Positions 1-12,975 are shown, numbered from the stretch's first letter. The stretch is 64,000 bases of DNA from Phytophthora sp. 'mugwort' (GCA_033558025.1 JAUCEF010000014.1:186001-250000), one strand, 5' to 3'. Program-made: numbers and translations. Notes: a model not told the origin generated them from the letters alone.

Positions 1-189
1 AGTTGCGCAAGATCCCCGCTTAAGACTAAATGAAGCTGCATCATTCAAGTTGCTGATATCAGAATCGAAACTCTACATGTGAAATCGTATTGGGGCTGAT
101 GCTTTTTGTTTTTCTTTCAAGATGACCGTAATTTCTTCGGACTGTAGTATCAAAATATCGTCGGTTGGGTTGCATCAAGATCCTAGTTT

Positions 190-1567
190 TTAACACGATT
201 GCTGTCCTTTATCTGGAGCCCGCGCTTGTTTTAAATGCCGTCTATGAGTAACGCTGCCGACGAGCGCGTCTTCAACTGAGTGATTGAACCGCATCAATGA
301 GTCATGAAAACCTTTCAGACCTTCTGGGGGAAGACAATTCAGCGTCTTATAAGAGGGAAACGTTGCCAGCACGCGTGTTTCAATGATTGCGGTTGGAGAT
401 CCTGCTCTGTTTCCCCCATGCTTCACAGTTCGCAATACAACTTTGTCATACGATACGCCTGCGCCGAAGGTAGTACTAACGATAGATGTTTCGTTTACGA
501 CAAAATACGTCAGATCGCCCTCCACATACTTGCGGCATCCACTACGTATGAGAAAGCACAGCTCGATGACGCCAGTCACAACAATTGTGCGTACACTCTG
601 CAAGGCTGTGCTACCATCAACTTCAAATAACTACATAATCGATTGTCAGGACGCCATATATCGCAGCATTTACTGTAAAGGAGCGTACCTCGTTATAAAC
701 CATCCCACTCTTTCTGCCTCTGCCTTCTCTCCCCGTCAGCATATTCCAGATAACCCGTCCCGTAGCCTCCACGCTAAACGGAACAGTGTAGCTGTCCACG
801 ATGTGCACCTGGAGTCCACGAGCGCGATTGATCGATACCTGACCTTCTTTCTTGAAACAGAACTCTTGGTCACTAGTATCTGTCATGAACATTCTGCTCA
901 CGTTTCCGCGATGCCTGTCCAATTCAGCAAGCAGTTTCTGGAACACCGCATTATTATCTGTTGGAGGCTGACCCTCTTCCCCACAAAGTGCGGGCCGATA
1001 ACCCAGCGCTTGAGCCATAACGACAGTCGTCATCTGTTGCGTCACCATCCTATGCAGCTTCCGAGCGTGCTTCACCTGCATGCGCAGGACTCGATGCAAT
1101 CTTCCATTCTCGACGTCCGACACTTGACGGGCTAGTGATTCGCGAGACGCTGCATTCTGCCATGACTCACTCAGTAACTTCTTCAATGCTGGCCGCTTGG
1201 AGTGCACACCTTCAATCGTACTGACATTTTCCATTACAGGTAGAGTGGATCGCACTCCAACCGCCAACTTCATCTTCTTGAGCTCCGCATCAAGCTGCTT
1301 CACTTTGTCTTGTAATCGCAGAACTTCCAGCCTTTGCCGCTGTCTCCACGTGTTCGACTTGGCCTTGGGCTTCATTATATTTTCAGCCTCCTTTACCCCC
1401 ACCTGCGGCTCATCGGCGGACAACACATCGGCATCGATGCCCAAAGCTCCGTCGACCTCAAGCGAGTTTAGAAAGTCCAGCAAGGTGGGTGCTGTGTCGT
1501 CTAGAAACTGCTCGAAATTATCCAAGACTAGAGAACCCTCTGCGTTTGGTAGAGAAGGCGGTGGCAT
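190..1567 (-). CDS. M96-like bZIP/START-like protein, gene 1 (2 exons)
   Basis: Two exons on the minus strand, 1567-689 and 630-190, join in phase 0 across a 58-nt intron (donor GTACGC at 688, acceptor GTAG ending at 631), giving 439 aa. The start is the ATG at 1567, just inside a longer frame opened by GTG. An acidic N-terminal segment contains EQFLDDTAPTLLDFL. A basic/leucine-zipper-like stretch (WRQRQRLEVLRLQDKVKQL) follows at about residues 75-100. The long C-terminal half ends with LMRFNHSVEDALVG. This layout matches a large oomycete family often annotated 'M96 mating-specific protein', which combines a bZIP-like coiled coil with a START-like half; its biochemical role is not established to my knowledge. 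No internal stop or frameshift is seen. The gene is probably functional but lies among transposon debris. It is related to gene 2 at 24466-25826. Confidence 0.72.
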
Positions 1568-2589
1568 CACGACCTGTATGCTCCTTCACTCAAAATGGCG
1601 ACCAGATTGTTTCTTTTTATAATGTTGCAACACTGATGTGTGCAACTTAATTTGCCCTATCACTTTCTACGGTTGGAAATACCGTAAAAACTGATTGCTC
1701 CATCCCTCTAATAATGCCCCATCCCAAAAAATATATTGTGCCTGAGGGGGATGTTTATCACTCGGAAGCCACAACGAAAAGCGAGTTTATCCTCTAAAGA
1801 TGCGTGCTGATTGGTTAGACCATTCGATTTTGCTACAGATCGCCACACTTCGAGGAGTTCATGGCTCGGACAGCTACGGGAGACGAGCTCGACGCGAGGG
1901 CCATGGGTGATACTACTTCTGACATCACAGACGAAGACATAGAACGTGACAGAGGCGGAGCTTCTCCCCCGGCGGATCTTTGTTTCTACGTGTGGATTTG
2001 ACCATCTACCGCTGGTTCGAATTAGCTTTCTAGTGCAACGTTATTTACAAATATGAGACGGGGATTGACGAAGAAACAAAGCGTTGTGTTTCTCATTCTT
2101 CTCACAACTAATTCTTCCGTCTCGAGGATCCACCTTCGCCGTTTGCACCCATAAGTTGGCGATCAAATATGTGGTAACAAGGCCTCATGTCGTTAAAGTT
2201 GAGGGAGGCAAGGAGGAGTTCTCGACGAGACTGGAAGATGAATCAAGGCCGATGCACGAAAGGTTCAAGTGCAGATCGTGCTGATTTGAATCGTTGGCTG
2301 CGCTAACTTTGTCTCATTGACGTGGTGTTGATTTACAGGAGGACTCTAAGGGTTGTGAAAGCTTTCAGGTATCGAGATGTATTGTTCTCGCGCTGGTTAG
2401 CGACTTCTAATACGACTACGTCTTGTTATACGTTCCTTCCTTAGGATATCCAGCTTGATATCCTTTTCTCCTCTACTCTTCGTCAAAATCTCCGCCGAGC
2501 GCTTCCTGCGCAGCTGTAGTCACTCCGCAAGCTTCCAAAGGGCAACACCCAACAACTTACTTATCCGGAAGTATGGCAATTCCTGCAAC
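1568..2589. other. intergenic, no gene recognised
   Basis: No recognisable coding or RNA gene. A 46-codon frame on the plus strand (1861-2001, starting MARTATGDELDARAMG) is rich in acidic residues, has no recognised relatives and was not called. Confidence 0.4.
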
Positions 2590-3480
2590 TTCATGATTTT
2601 GACCAGTGGACGAGCAGGTCACGACGTTATGCCCCGGTTTACCACAGCGGCTGCAAAAGTATTTGGCTTTCTTCACGACCGCTTTTGCTGAAATCTGAGC
2701 GGAGAAGAACGTATTAATTGCGTCTGGGTCATTTTCGCCGACGAGAAGACTGGCATTTCCATCGAGACTAACATGTTTAATCGATGCTGGTTCGATGCTG
2801 ATTCTTCTCCTCTACTCAAATATCGTTTCGGACCTCTATTCATGTCGGCGACATGAGTTTTACGCGACCCACCGGCCTGGCGGTACCGTGGATGAGGCAG
2901 GACGTTGCTCATTTCTGCCGAGATGTCCACTTGTGGCACTCTTATGTCTACCTGACCTATTGCAGAGTTGATGCTGGCCACTACGTAAGCCAAATCAAAA
3001 TACTGAAGTACGTTGTACATCGGCGGCACACCTGGATTCGAGCGCTCCAAGAAGAACAACATAGCTTGGATATGTCGATATGGAATACCTAGTTGCTCTG
3101 AGTATCTGCAAGGCGTGCAGGCCCCTTTCGACATATCCGTCTCGAACATGACAGTGCTGGAAGCAATACCATTGCGATCGAATGCGTCGAAGACGTAAAA
3201 TATCGGTACCTTTGCCGGCATCACCGTGAGATTCGTCACATGCTTTTTCTCACGGTCGAAGTGCTCTTGAGCGTATGGGGTAATGTCCTAGTTTCGAGCT
3301 ACCCAGTCATCCCAATTGTTTTCACTTTAGTAGTGACTTCAATCGACCGCTTGCAGAACGCCATCAAAGCCTTAAGAGGTAAGTTATCTCGGCAGCGATT
3401 CCACAGCATGCCGTTGTTGTGCCTTCAATACCGCTAGTTGAGCGAACTCCAAAGACAGGAAATCGCTCACCGTAACTTTC
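2590..3480 (-). pseudogene. MULE transposase C-terminal remnant (SWIM + zinc knuckle)
   Basis: Minus-strand reading shows PYAQEHFDREKK, then PIFYVFDAFD, then CRYSEQLGIPYRHIQAMLFF, the end of a SWIM-type zinc finger of Mutator-like transposases. One expected Cys is replaced by Tyr (IPYRH instead of IPCRH). After 2690 the frame reads CSRCGKPGHNVVTC, a CX2CX4HX4C zinc knuckle. The N-terminal side (above 3300) is broken by stops and frame changes. I infer an inactive MULE fragment; no terminal inverted repeats were identified. Confidence 0.6.
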
Positions 3481-4519
3481 CGCGCTGGACCAACTACGCC
3501 TCAGCAAAGTTCTTCTTCCTCATTTAGACTGCTGTTTCCGAGTACGCTCCAACTTGTGGGATGTATGTTCAGCAAATACGACCAGCAAACGCTTCGTTTT
3601 GGGCGCGGCCTACTCCAGTTACCACCGATGCTGGGAATCGCTTCCGTACCATTTCGATAATTTACTCATATTCTGACGTTGTTTTTGACGCCTGCAGTGC
3701 CATGATTAGGTCGTTTACGTTGCTCTTCTTCACGTCTAACTTCTTACTTGCCGCGGCTCATTCCCACAAGAGTACACCAGAGTGGTCAGTGCCTTTTCTC
3801 TAGATAGAAAATACATTTGGAAAATATCGTACCTTTGAGGAAATTGGTATTTCTATGCTAAACAAATTGTAGGTACAGCATCCGATACTGTATTTGACAG
3901 CATGTCCAGACTTCCCGTCAATGGGCATGTCGCATTTTTCAGAAAAATGACTCGTTCTTATTTGAGTAGATACAAATACTGAGTATAACTCCTCTTTTTT
4001 TTTTAACATGTTGTATTCGACAACATGATCGGATTTTGTTTTAGGTACGAAAATTGATTTGGCCTTTGGTCAGTTAAGAACCGCTGCAAGTCCGGAAGAT
4101 TAAAATTTGGATCGTATACGGACCTGATCAGGAAATGGAACAGGTTTAGTGCATTTGTTTTAAAAGAATAGTAATGCGGGTGCGGAGCGTATCGTATTCC
4201 TTCTGACACCCATATTCACAATTTGAAAGGTGCACGACCTTCGAAGAAAACAACTGCATTTACAAAGAGAATTTATGACGTGGAAAAAGGTTTAACGCGA
4301 TATCTCGATATACAGATCCGACTCCGCGTCCAAAAAGCAAAGCTCGTTGTCCGACGGAGAATCACGAACTAGGTTATCTATCAGTTGAAACTCCCTCAGT
4401 GCAGGGAAAGCCATGCAGCGGAGCCAACTCATTGACTGTCGGTTCTCTTGAAGGTAAAGGTGGGAAAATAGGGGTCGTCGAAACCCGTTCTTGCTGGTCG
4501 AGCTCGAAAGCATCACCCA
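3481..4519. other. degraded repeat DNA, no gene recognised
   Basis: AT-richer sequence with only short open frames. On the minus strand some stretches could be further decayed parts of the neighbouring MULE, but no motif is clear enough to name. Confidence 0.35.
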
Positions 4520-5150
4520 GCTTTGACAGACCCACTATCAAATCGTTGAACGTGTAGGAGCGGCAAAGTTGAACGCGTGTGTAGACCCAGGGTGCTGCAA
4601 TAGCTGTCCTCGCAGCACTGCTATAGTAGCACGCTCGGTCTACATTTATCCACTCGTTTCGAAGCGCCTTGAATGGTTTGTTCCAGCTACATCACCCGGA
4701 TGGCAAGTCGCGGGGCATGATGGGGAACACGCGTGAGATCAATTGACGTTGCATATTCTTGAACAGCAGGAGTCCAATGATACGACAAATCGTCAACTAG
4801 CAATATAGTTTGCTGCCACGGCGCTGGCGTGAGCAAAAAACATAACCTTCATCCACTCAATATGTACCTTTCATTCCACCATGCAGACAGATTCGCGTAG
4901 AGCTCGATATTGCTCGTCTGCATGATGTGCGTTGCCTCTTTCCAGACATGAATGCCGATTCCGCGTCGTTTCGACTACTTTACTTGGTCGCCGCCGCTCG
5001 GCACAGCCGAACGGTTAGACTTCAGCCCTAAAAATGGCAGATACTTTTTGCCATCGGAATCACGTAGAAGATTGCAGTCACGCGCTCTTTATCTTTCCCG
5101 CCATGTCGTACCCATACTGTCTTCGCACGGCGAGCATTAATAGAAGTCTT
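4520..5150 (-). pseudogene. pogo/DDE_1-type transposase remnant
   Basis: Read on the minus strand across frame changes and stops, the segment gives KVHIEWMKVMFF, then ILLVDDLSYHWTPAVQEYAT, then NKPFKALRNEWINVD. This order fits the catalytic core and C-terminal side of pogo/Tc1-superfamily DDE endonucleases (an 'LLVDNFxxH' block followed by 'NKPFKxxLRxxW'). Several stops interrupt it, so it is not functional. A related element in the opposite orientation lies at 30.4-31.5 kb. Confidence 0.5.
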
Positions 5151-6969
5151 AGGCAAGTACTAAAAAAGACAGCTTTACATAACATAAGTCAAAATCAATA
5201 GTCACCTCGAAGTCAGCGATGTCGTAAATATTTCTTACCTGTTTGATATACATTAAATACATTGTCCATTATGAGCTCAATAATCTTCTACTAAACTTTC
5301 ATACCAAATTTAATGCAGCTTCGTGTGCTTCGTCATGCATTACTTGTCCCTGTCGTCTTCGGACACGAACGCCCAGACGATGACGACGAAGAATTTTTTT
5401 TGTGCTGCCAGTATCGTGAACCAGTGAAAACATCGATCGCAAGGTCACTTGTTAGCTCCGTACCCTTAAAACACAACATGGTGACGCTGACGGGACGTCG
5501 TCCTTCCGTAGAAGGTTGACTCACTGTATCAGCCTCTTCTACGTCTTGGAATAGAATGGTGGCGATTACAGGTGCTCGCACGTACTTCATCTCAGCTACC
5601 ACTACCCTTTTACAGCGCTGTCCAAGCACTGGCAACTTTCGTCTTTGCTCTTTTGCAGCGTCAGATAACTTACGGAAAAAGAAATGTAGAGTATCCGCTA
5701 TTTCCGCAGCTATTAAAAACGAGCACCACCTCCAACTTGTGCCAGGTCGTGAAGCTGGCGCGCCTGTGTTTCAGTTTCTTGCACCCCTAACCGGTCAGCC
5801 GTGGGTGTCCTTGGTGCTGTGGCATCACTTCCAATCGAAGAATGCGGTATGCTTTCTTTTCCTCACTGAATCGTTCAGTTAGCACAGAAGGCTCAACGGT
5901 ACAGTGATTACGGAATTGTGCTTAGTTGTTTGAATTGCCAGTAATGACTGCCTCTCTGTAAGGACAGAGGGAATACGATAGCCGCAAACCCGAGCGGGGT
6001 ATCCGTGAAACATGGCCGCTTGGTATTTGCGTAGGCGGGCACATCGACGATATCCTCAGCGAGCGGACCCGGATGTTTGAAAGTGGCATGTTGACATCAT
6101 TGTGCGGGACTGGTTCTAAATGAATGGCCATAGCAGATACGTTGAGTCGGTTTGAGCAGGAATCTATCTCCAAATTTTCTACATAAATGTTGTACGAATA
6201 GGACAGAAGATATAATACTGATATCGAAAATACTCGAATAATGTCGGATTTAGCAATTGTTGGGCATCGCAACCCTTTCTGTGCCCGACAACGATGGCGC
6301 GTTTGCTTGATGCGCTAGTAATTTAGATGTATTCTAGAGTGCTATTAGAGTGCAGCCTTCTTAGTGAAACATAAGAATCCGATTCCGAAACTGATCGGTA
6401 AGATGCAACACGATTGTGTGTGATACCACGTTAAGCTATGATAACTCCGTTAGAATCCTTTATTGTGCGACGACAGCTTAAAACGTTGAGCGGTATCAAA
6501 TATTGGCGGCGGGGTAATTAAACGTCAACGGTTGGGGACATGAATTGCCAGAGCCTTTGGTAATTGCTGATGTTCGATATTTACAGAGATCATTGTACAT
6601 ACAGTACAGTAACCAAAAAGGTGTGCTTCCTTTGGCGAAAGGACTCTAAAAACGTGACGACTTTTTGAAAGGGCAGCCTAGACTGGCTTATCATTGCAGT
6701 CAAATTTCTTGTCAGCATTTCGAGAGTTGAAGTATATATATAGTTTTAGATCATATGGAATCTCTACGTGTTGAATGGTGACGTGTACAAAGACCATCTT
6801 TTGTGTGTCTGGTACATGTATTTAAGTTGGCTAAGCCAAATATGGTATCAGAACGATCGAGACCTAGCCGAAAATGTTAAACAAATGAAGGGAAACTTTA
6901 GTCTCAGCGAGTGTAGGTTCTCTCCCGCCCCCGGGTGCGAAGAAAACAAATGCGGAAACAGAATAACTA
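5151..6969. other. intergenic, nothing recognised
   Basis: Only short, overlapping frames on both strands (for example a 108-codon frame at 5556-5882) without recognisable motifs, signal peptides or repeats. Probably old repeat debris. Confidence 0.35.
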
Positions 6970-7136
6970 AAACATATTTTATTTATTTCTCGCCTGGGTT
7001 TTGTCCCCAATATCGGTCGACTCAACCATGTTGAAACAACTGGAGCAGAGTTGTGGCCGCGTTTCGACCGGAAGCTGTGTTGCGATCCGTGCCCCCCCCC
7101 CACACAACACACCTCCTATTTTTACCATGTGCACAC
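6970..7136 (+). repeat. dispersed repeat, left module of a split copy
   Basis: This stretch shares ordered blocks with 62610-62732: AAACATATTTTA followed by TTATTT and TCGCC, TGGAGCAGAG, GGAAGCTGT, TTGCGATCCG followed by C-rich sequence, and ACCAYGGTGCACAC-like sequence. In the right-hand copy the second module follows about 50-90 bp later; here it is found only at 13.3 kb. Confidence 0.55.
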
Positions 7137-7178
7137 TGGCGAGGTTAGGTCTCGTCAAAAAAGCAACATCAGGTATCG

Positions 7179-7414
7179 TGTCCTCTGCAAGCTATAATGA
7201 AGCGACACGTAGCTGATGATTCAAAAAGTAATACTCAACTAAATGGTAGCCGCACTTCTACACAGGATGTTTGGCTATACTACAAAGATTATGTGAGCAA
7301 TAAAACTAGCTTTATGCTCCACTTTACATAATGAATCTCGTTTATCCTTTCTTCCACATTGACGCAGACTCCCGTCTCTTCTTCTTCTCAAGTGCATGAG
7401 CGCTAATCGCAACA
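7179..7414 (+). repeat. Copia 5' LTR
   Basis: 236 bp starting TGTCCTCT and ending CGCAACA. It aligns along its length with 9988-10221; shared blocks include ACTACAAAGATTATGTGA-like and CACTTTACATAATGAATCTC sequence. The two LTRs have diverged visibly by substitutions and small indels, so the insertion is old. Confidence 0.7.
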
Positions 7415-9987
7415 GGTAACGTGTCCAAGCCAAGCCTCAAGTGATGGCTTCCCACGTCTCACTGGTGCAAGATACTTCGATGTGTGGAATGCCCCATTGA
7501 GTGCTTCGCTTGACGGCACGGATCTAGTCGGTTTCATCGCCAAAAAAAAACTACGCTGGGGTCAACGACGACGAAGACGACCCTGCCTCTGAAGACAGCG
7601 AGATGTCCAACAATGGATAACTCCTCAAGCCATCGACCATCGCCATCGCCGATTGGGATGTAGTCGTCCTCGAGGACAGCTCTAACCAACTCCAGCCTGA
7701 CGTTGACACCGAAGGCACGTCATTGACACGGAGTACGACAAAGGGGGTTGATCGCTTTCCTACCCATCCAAACAACCAGCACAAGGACAAGCGGGAACGC
7801 CTACACATCAAGAACTAAAAAGGGCTCGACAAATCAGCGCAAGGAGCGCCCAGGTAAAGGATTATCTGATGAAGGTGGTGGATGACAGGCACATTCGTCT
7901 AGTCGATCATCTGGGCTCCCCGTACGGCATTATCCAAGCCATCTACAAGAAGCCCGAGGGTGCCTCCTATCACGGCGACCCCTACTAAACTTCATCCGGC
8001 ATTTCGTCATGGAAATCAAGTACGAGGAAGGAAGCGATCTCAATGGCTTCTTCTTACAAAACAACGCGATGAAAGCCGCGCCCGAAGCGACCGGATCTGT
8101 ACGCGTCCCAATGTATGACATCGTATTGGGAGGACGATTTTTGCATTTAGAAAGGTGCGGAAGTACATCGTGCAAGATGAATTCAAGATAAGCATCGAAG
8201 CCATGGTTCGCGAGATATAAGTCCAAGTCCGCTATAGTGTGGCAAAAGGCACACCACAGAGCCAAAGGTAACTGTGTGAACGTGCTCTTATTGCTCGCAC
8301 ACAAGACACGGTGCTAGATATCCCAGATCCGCCTACCCAAGACGTCTACCCCTATGCTAGAAGCCGCGCAACAACATCAGACAGTGCCGTGAGCTCCAGA
8401 AGGACTTACGTGACGGCTTCGCCAAGTCAGGCACAGTCCTGCCTGCAAACGTTGAGCTTCGTGATGACGACAACCACCGGTCTCACACTTATAAACGCAA
8501 CCAGAACGGGACAAAACACTTGAAAAATAAGCTACCATGGTATGTCCGAGGCAACGATAGAACGGGTGGTAACCGCCGCGTTTACAACGATGCAAACAAG
8601 TGCATCCATCCATTGTTGCCGTGCTCAAGGCAACCTACCTCCAATTTTGACTCCAAATGGACGGTTAACTATGGTTGCACTAGCCACATAACGAAGCATG
8701 CTGACTGGTTCACCTCGAACATGCCTGCAACCGGTGCGATCTTGGTCGGTGGAAAATCCGATCCCCTATTGAAGGAACCGGTGGTGTTGAACTACTTGTT
8801 ACCGGCTCCAAATTTTGTTTTAGCGCAATCTTATCCTGCGTGACGTGCTGTACCCACCACACCTTCCGTATAATCTGCTCTCACTACCCGCCGTTGTGGA
8901 TCACGACTACCGCTTCGAGTTCAGATGTACGATGTGTACGATTCAAGCCGACCTTCTCTTCAACATCAAAGCGAAAGAATCCATCCAGACGAATATATAC
9001 CTGCTCGCCGCGTCGCCGAACAAAAAAATAAGATGCGCACGTGGCTAATACAGGTAAGCCGACGACTATGATGATCTTACACAAGCGACTTGGTCGTTCT
9101 ATTATCCGTGTGTTGCAGACAATGTCTAAATACCAAGTGCTATAAGGACTCGAAGGTCATGCCGTACTTCCCCCAGACAAACACTTTTGCTTTGAATGTA
9201 CATATGCGAAGTCACACCGCACTGCACTTCCATCTAATAAATGTGTTAAATGTGGCGCTGCTCACCTGCAGAAGGTATATTTACAAACATTTGTGGACAC
9301 TTGCCGTCTCAAGACTTAGCGGCTGCCGCTACTTTGTCGTCCTCATCGACGACTACTCGCTTCAGTTTGCATACCCTATTAAGCCTCGAAATGAACTCCA
9401 CACCTGCTATGAAGGTTTCCGGATGAAAGCCCTGAATGTATTTCCGGCAGATGTCCATACTGTTGAGTATCCTAAAAACACCGTTTGAGAAGGACGTCCA
9501 AATACTACAGACAGATAACGGAAAGGAATATGATAAACTTGGACGTGTCATATTTACTAAGTAAGATACGCACGCACCGCTCACCAATGCCTATACATGG
9601 CTACACACTACAACAAATAGCATTGCTAAACGTCTCATGTGCACAATCATGGAGCGCGTACGGGCTCTATTAATTGATTAAGCAACCCAACTAATTTGGT
9701 CGGAATAAGACGCGCTACCAATCTGCTTGACACGACGCCTAGTGTGCACAACATCGAAACACACTACACGAGCTTTGGTACAACCGCACCCCAAGCGTAC
9801 AATACCCCAAAGTGTTTGGTTATGCTGCGTGTGCTCACGTCAAGGCAATCTATAGAGAAATCTGGATGCACGAGCCCAGCTCTACATATACCTATGTATA
9901 CCTGGCTTCAAGGAAGGCGTGAAATAGCACAGCACTGACTACATTCGGGACGTTACATAAAAACCGAATCCCCCCCCCCTCCAACCA

Positions 9988-10221
9988 TGTCCTCTAAAAA
10001 TAGTAAGGCGACGCAATGCTGATGACTCAAAAATAAACTACTCAAATGAATGCTAGCCGCACTCCTACACGGACATTTCGATACTCAATACAAAGATTAT
10101 GTGAACAAAAACCAAGACTTGCTTGCTGCTCCACTTTACATAATGAATCTCGCTTTTCCTTTCTTCTTCACCGACGCAAACTCCCATCTCGTCTTCTTCC
10201 CTAAGATAACTAACCGTAACA
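9988..10221 (+). repeat. Copia 3' LTR
   Basis: 234 bp starting TGTCCTCT and ending CGTAACA, the partner of the 5' LTR. It follows a C-rich tract rather than a typical polypurine tract, and the integrase reading frame runs nearly into it, consistent with an internal deletion. Confidence 0.7.
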
Positions 10222-10449
10222 TACACCAAGGTGTTCTTCGTGCAAACCGTTTGCCAAACGGCGAGAAAAATCTAAACGATGTGACGGATGCATGGGTGCC
10301 GATTATATAATTTTTATTTATTACAGCAAGTAGTGCCTCATAAATAATTTGAGAAGGTCAGCACGAGCACCTTCATAAATAAATAATAATGGCACGCACT
10401 TGGGCCGAAACATTTATAATGCGAGGCAATTTTACGTGTACTTGGCACA

Positions 10450-12975
10450 CTGTTATTCACCCTCTGGCAGATGGTCGAAACATCCTATCGTTTTCGCTCA
10501 GAAACATAATCGTTTCCAGCGTGATAGACTGTAGGCTGTTTCGCTCTTGAGCAAACGCAGTGCGCACTACGCTGGAAAACCGCTCGACCTTGTTAGAGGT
10601 CGGCAGAAAGTTGGCGATGGGCTCATAGCGTAACTTACGCGCCACTTTTCCAATCGCTAAACGAACGAGGTCTCCGTAGTGTCGTCCACCCTATCGCTCG
10701 CGGCGGCGGAGTTACAAACGAAAGCCTGCAGCGCCCGCTTCTCTGCGGTGGTTAGTCGGGATCCGCTGTCACGAAGACGGCCCTCTTCAAAATCGGGGCT
10801 GTAAAACGATCGTAGTACGGGGGCCTAAGATTGTATACAAAACCTCAGCTAGTTAGTTCTTATGTACAGCAGCAAAGCATGAAACCGGTACTTACCGATG
10901 TTGTCCGCGCAATCCGGGTGCGCTGCTGTCTGCCGTCGAACCACACCCGCACATCAAGCAGAGTCGAGTGGTGGAGTGGATCCGCTGAAATTCAGCAGGA
11001 TCCCAACTCACACGCACTGCGCCCAGACACCGACCAACGGAGGGGGTACTCCCACGGCTGTGTAGTTGCTGAGTGGTTCACCTTGTGTACGCGTCGGCGG
11101 GCTGGTACTGCTCTCTCGTTGATACGAGATGCGCACTTGGTTGGCCTTGGATGCCCTTGTGGGGACTGGGAGGGGGTGGATCTGCGCGGGTATTCCTGCG
11201 CACAAGGTCCGGTGTTGGTTGATCTTGAGCTCTTTGCGTAGATCAGTAATAGAAATACAATATCCGGAGTTGTTCCTTCTTGATGTCTCCTTGCTCCTTA
11301 TTGGAGTTGTCCTTGTTCCTTTATGATGCTTGCCGCGTCCAATAGCGGGATCTTGAGGGGTGTTGAGAAACCAAAGGGCGAGCGCGACCTGGCCTAGCTA
11401 TCCAGGGGCTGCCATGTGTGCAAGAAGATCGCCAAAGTTTAGACTTGATCTATGTATGGGCCCAATAGAAATCCGCAATACTATAGTCAAGTCTGTCTTC
11501 AAGTGCAAATTCGGTTCTGATTTATACCTTAGCCTATCTACCTTCGGATCCAATCCCAAAACCTATCCTACGGACTTATAAACCAGGATCTCATCTCTGA
11601 CCTATTCCTGGCTACCCGTCTCCACTATACCTCCCTTAGCTACGGATCTTCAACCCGGTCTGCACTAAACTGATCGATATTTAGTACTTGAACCTCACCC
11701 CACGGGACGGATACACGGATCCGTAGGTACGTTATGGCTGCTGCTGGTGACGTGGACCCTCCAGCTGCAGGTCAACTTCCATCATATCCGGATCTGCAAT
11801 ACCATAGTCGCATTGATGGCTTGTAGACCCTTTGATACAGACTTGATGCCTTTGAACATTGCGTAGAGAGCCTTCAAGCGCCGGTTGCAGGCCGGGGATG
11901 GCAGAAACGCCATGATATCGTCGTCATCGTTGTCCAGGAACTTGACCAGATCATGATACCGATGTACCATGGCGAAGGTATAGCCCCATCCGCATCCAAC
12001 CTAACGATATGTCGCAGGGGCGTCCTGAAACTGGTACAATAGGTAAAACCAAAACTGTATTAATCTGATAAATACACCGAAATATTAGTACTACTTTCAA
12101 AGTATGAGTAATACAAAACGTACCGAAGTTTCGCAGAACGTTTCAGAGTGCGACGCTTTATCATGAGAGCTTTGCATGTCAGCTAAATCTCCTTCGTACT
12201 GCTAGAGATGGTGTTGAACAGCACGGTAATTCTGTGGATTGCACAGCCAGTCAGCGGGACCTGAATGATGGTATCTAGGCGCCGGTTACGGGGCAGTTGT
12301 CAGCTACCAGGTAAACGCAGCAGCTTAGCGCTTTGCCGAACCGCTCAGCAGTCCAGCCAAGAAGCCGCGGTGGTACGGTCTGAAAAAGGTTATGATCGGA
12401 CCCTTGGACGATAGGCATGCTCAGGAGCGTACTTTGCGATACGTCAATTGCGTAGCAAACGAATACTGCGACGTAGTGCACCGACACATGGCTCCATTCA
12501 CACACAATGATCCCGAAACGACCGGGAGTTCTGCCACGATATTTGAGCCCATCCAAATGGACGATTTTCTTCATCAGAGCCCTCAGGGTTTCAACCGAAT
12601 TCGGCTCAAGGCTCGTGCACCTACAAAGTAATATTGTATCATTAGCATTTAACAATAATATATTATTAATATTTGGGCATACCTCCGTTCTCGAAAAAAG
12701 GGGCAGGTTGGCAACTATAGCCAGTCGATGTATGGCGGCGTGGTGAATTAACGAGCCGGTTTCAGCTGTGCTTGGAAGCTGGGGTGCTCTCGGCGGACGT
12801 GTTGCATCAGGTTGCTGAACCCGTCGCGCCTCGTCTGCTTCGGCACGGTACCACATCGGCAGCGTAGTTGGGAGCAGGCTCGTCGTACTCATCATCACAT
12901 GGTTTGAAGAAGCGCGTCGAGACCTGCGCGTTGGAGAAGGTTGGCCAGCGCAACATGATGGTTAAGGTTAGTGGG
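10450..12975 (-). mobile_element. degraded hAT transposon, interrupted by an insertion
   Basis: Minus-strand pieces appear in hAT order. Near 12.8 kb: half of a BED-type finger (FSNLMQHVRREHPSF in one frame). 12630-12300: EWSHVSVHYVAVFVCY and CCVYLVADNC, the RNase H-like core. 11970-11790: MVHRYHDLVKFLDNDDDDIM and PSPACNRRLKALYA. 10640-10460: PTSNKVERFSSVVRTAFAQE, the hAT C-terminal dimerisation region. The pieces are in different frames. About 1 kb of unrelated sequence (roughly 10.7-11.78 kb) separates the last two, indicating a later insertion. Not functional. Confidence 0.65.
10700..11780. other. unidentified insert within the hAT element
   Basis: This stretch has no hAT-like coding and splits the hAT reading. 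It contains ATCCGCAATACTATAGTC at 11471 and the near-identical ATCTGCAATACCATAGTC at 11791, and a short plus-strand frame starting MAAAGDVDPPAAGQLPS near 11732, which resembles the beginning of a gag-like ORF only in composition. It could be a solo LTR or a non-autonomous element; no ends were proven. Confidence 0.3.

Larger units (their letters stand above)
7179..10221 (+). mobile_element. internally deleted Copia (Ty1-type) LTR retrotransposon
   Basis: Direct repeats 7179-7414 and 9988-10221 (TG...CA ends) bracket a decayed pol region read on the plus strand. Recognisable blocks in order: WTVNYGCTSHITKHADWF (aspartic-protease region, where DSG is expected but NYG is found), a GAG-pre-integrase-like stretch LPYNLLSLPAVVDHDYRF, the integrase core YFVVLIDDYSLQFAYP, LQTDNGKEYDKLGRVIF, and ATNLLDTTPSVHNIET. 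The order protease-integrase with no reverse transcriptase before the 3' LTR identifies Copia and shows that the RT/RNase H part is missing. Many stops and frame changes make it inactive. The bases flanking the LTRs (TATCG/TACAC) are not a clean 5-bp duplication. Confidence 0.75.

Noticed and set aside
1861..2001. 46-codon frame starting MARTATGDELDARA
   Set aside because: Short, no signal peptide, no splice partner found, and it lies next to transposon debris.
7174..10226. Target-site duplication for the Copia element
   Set aside because: The five bases on either side (TATCG and TACAC) do not match well enough to claim.
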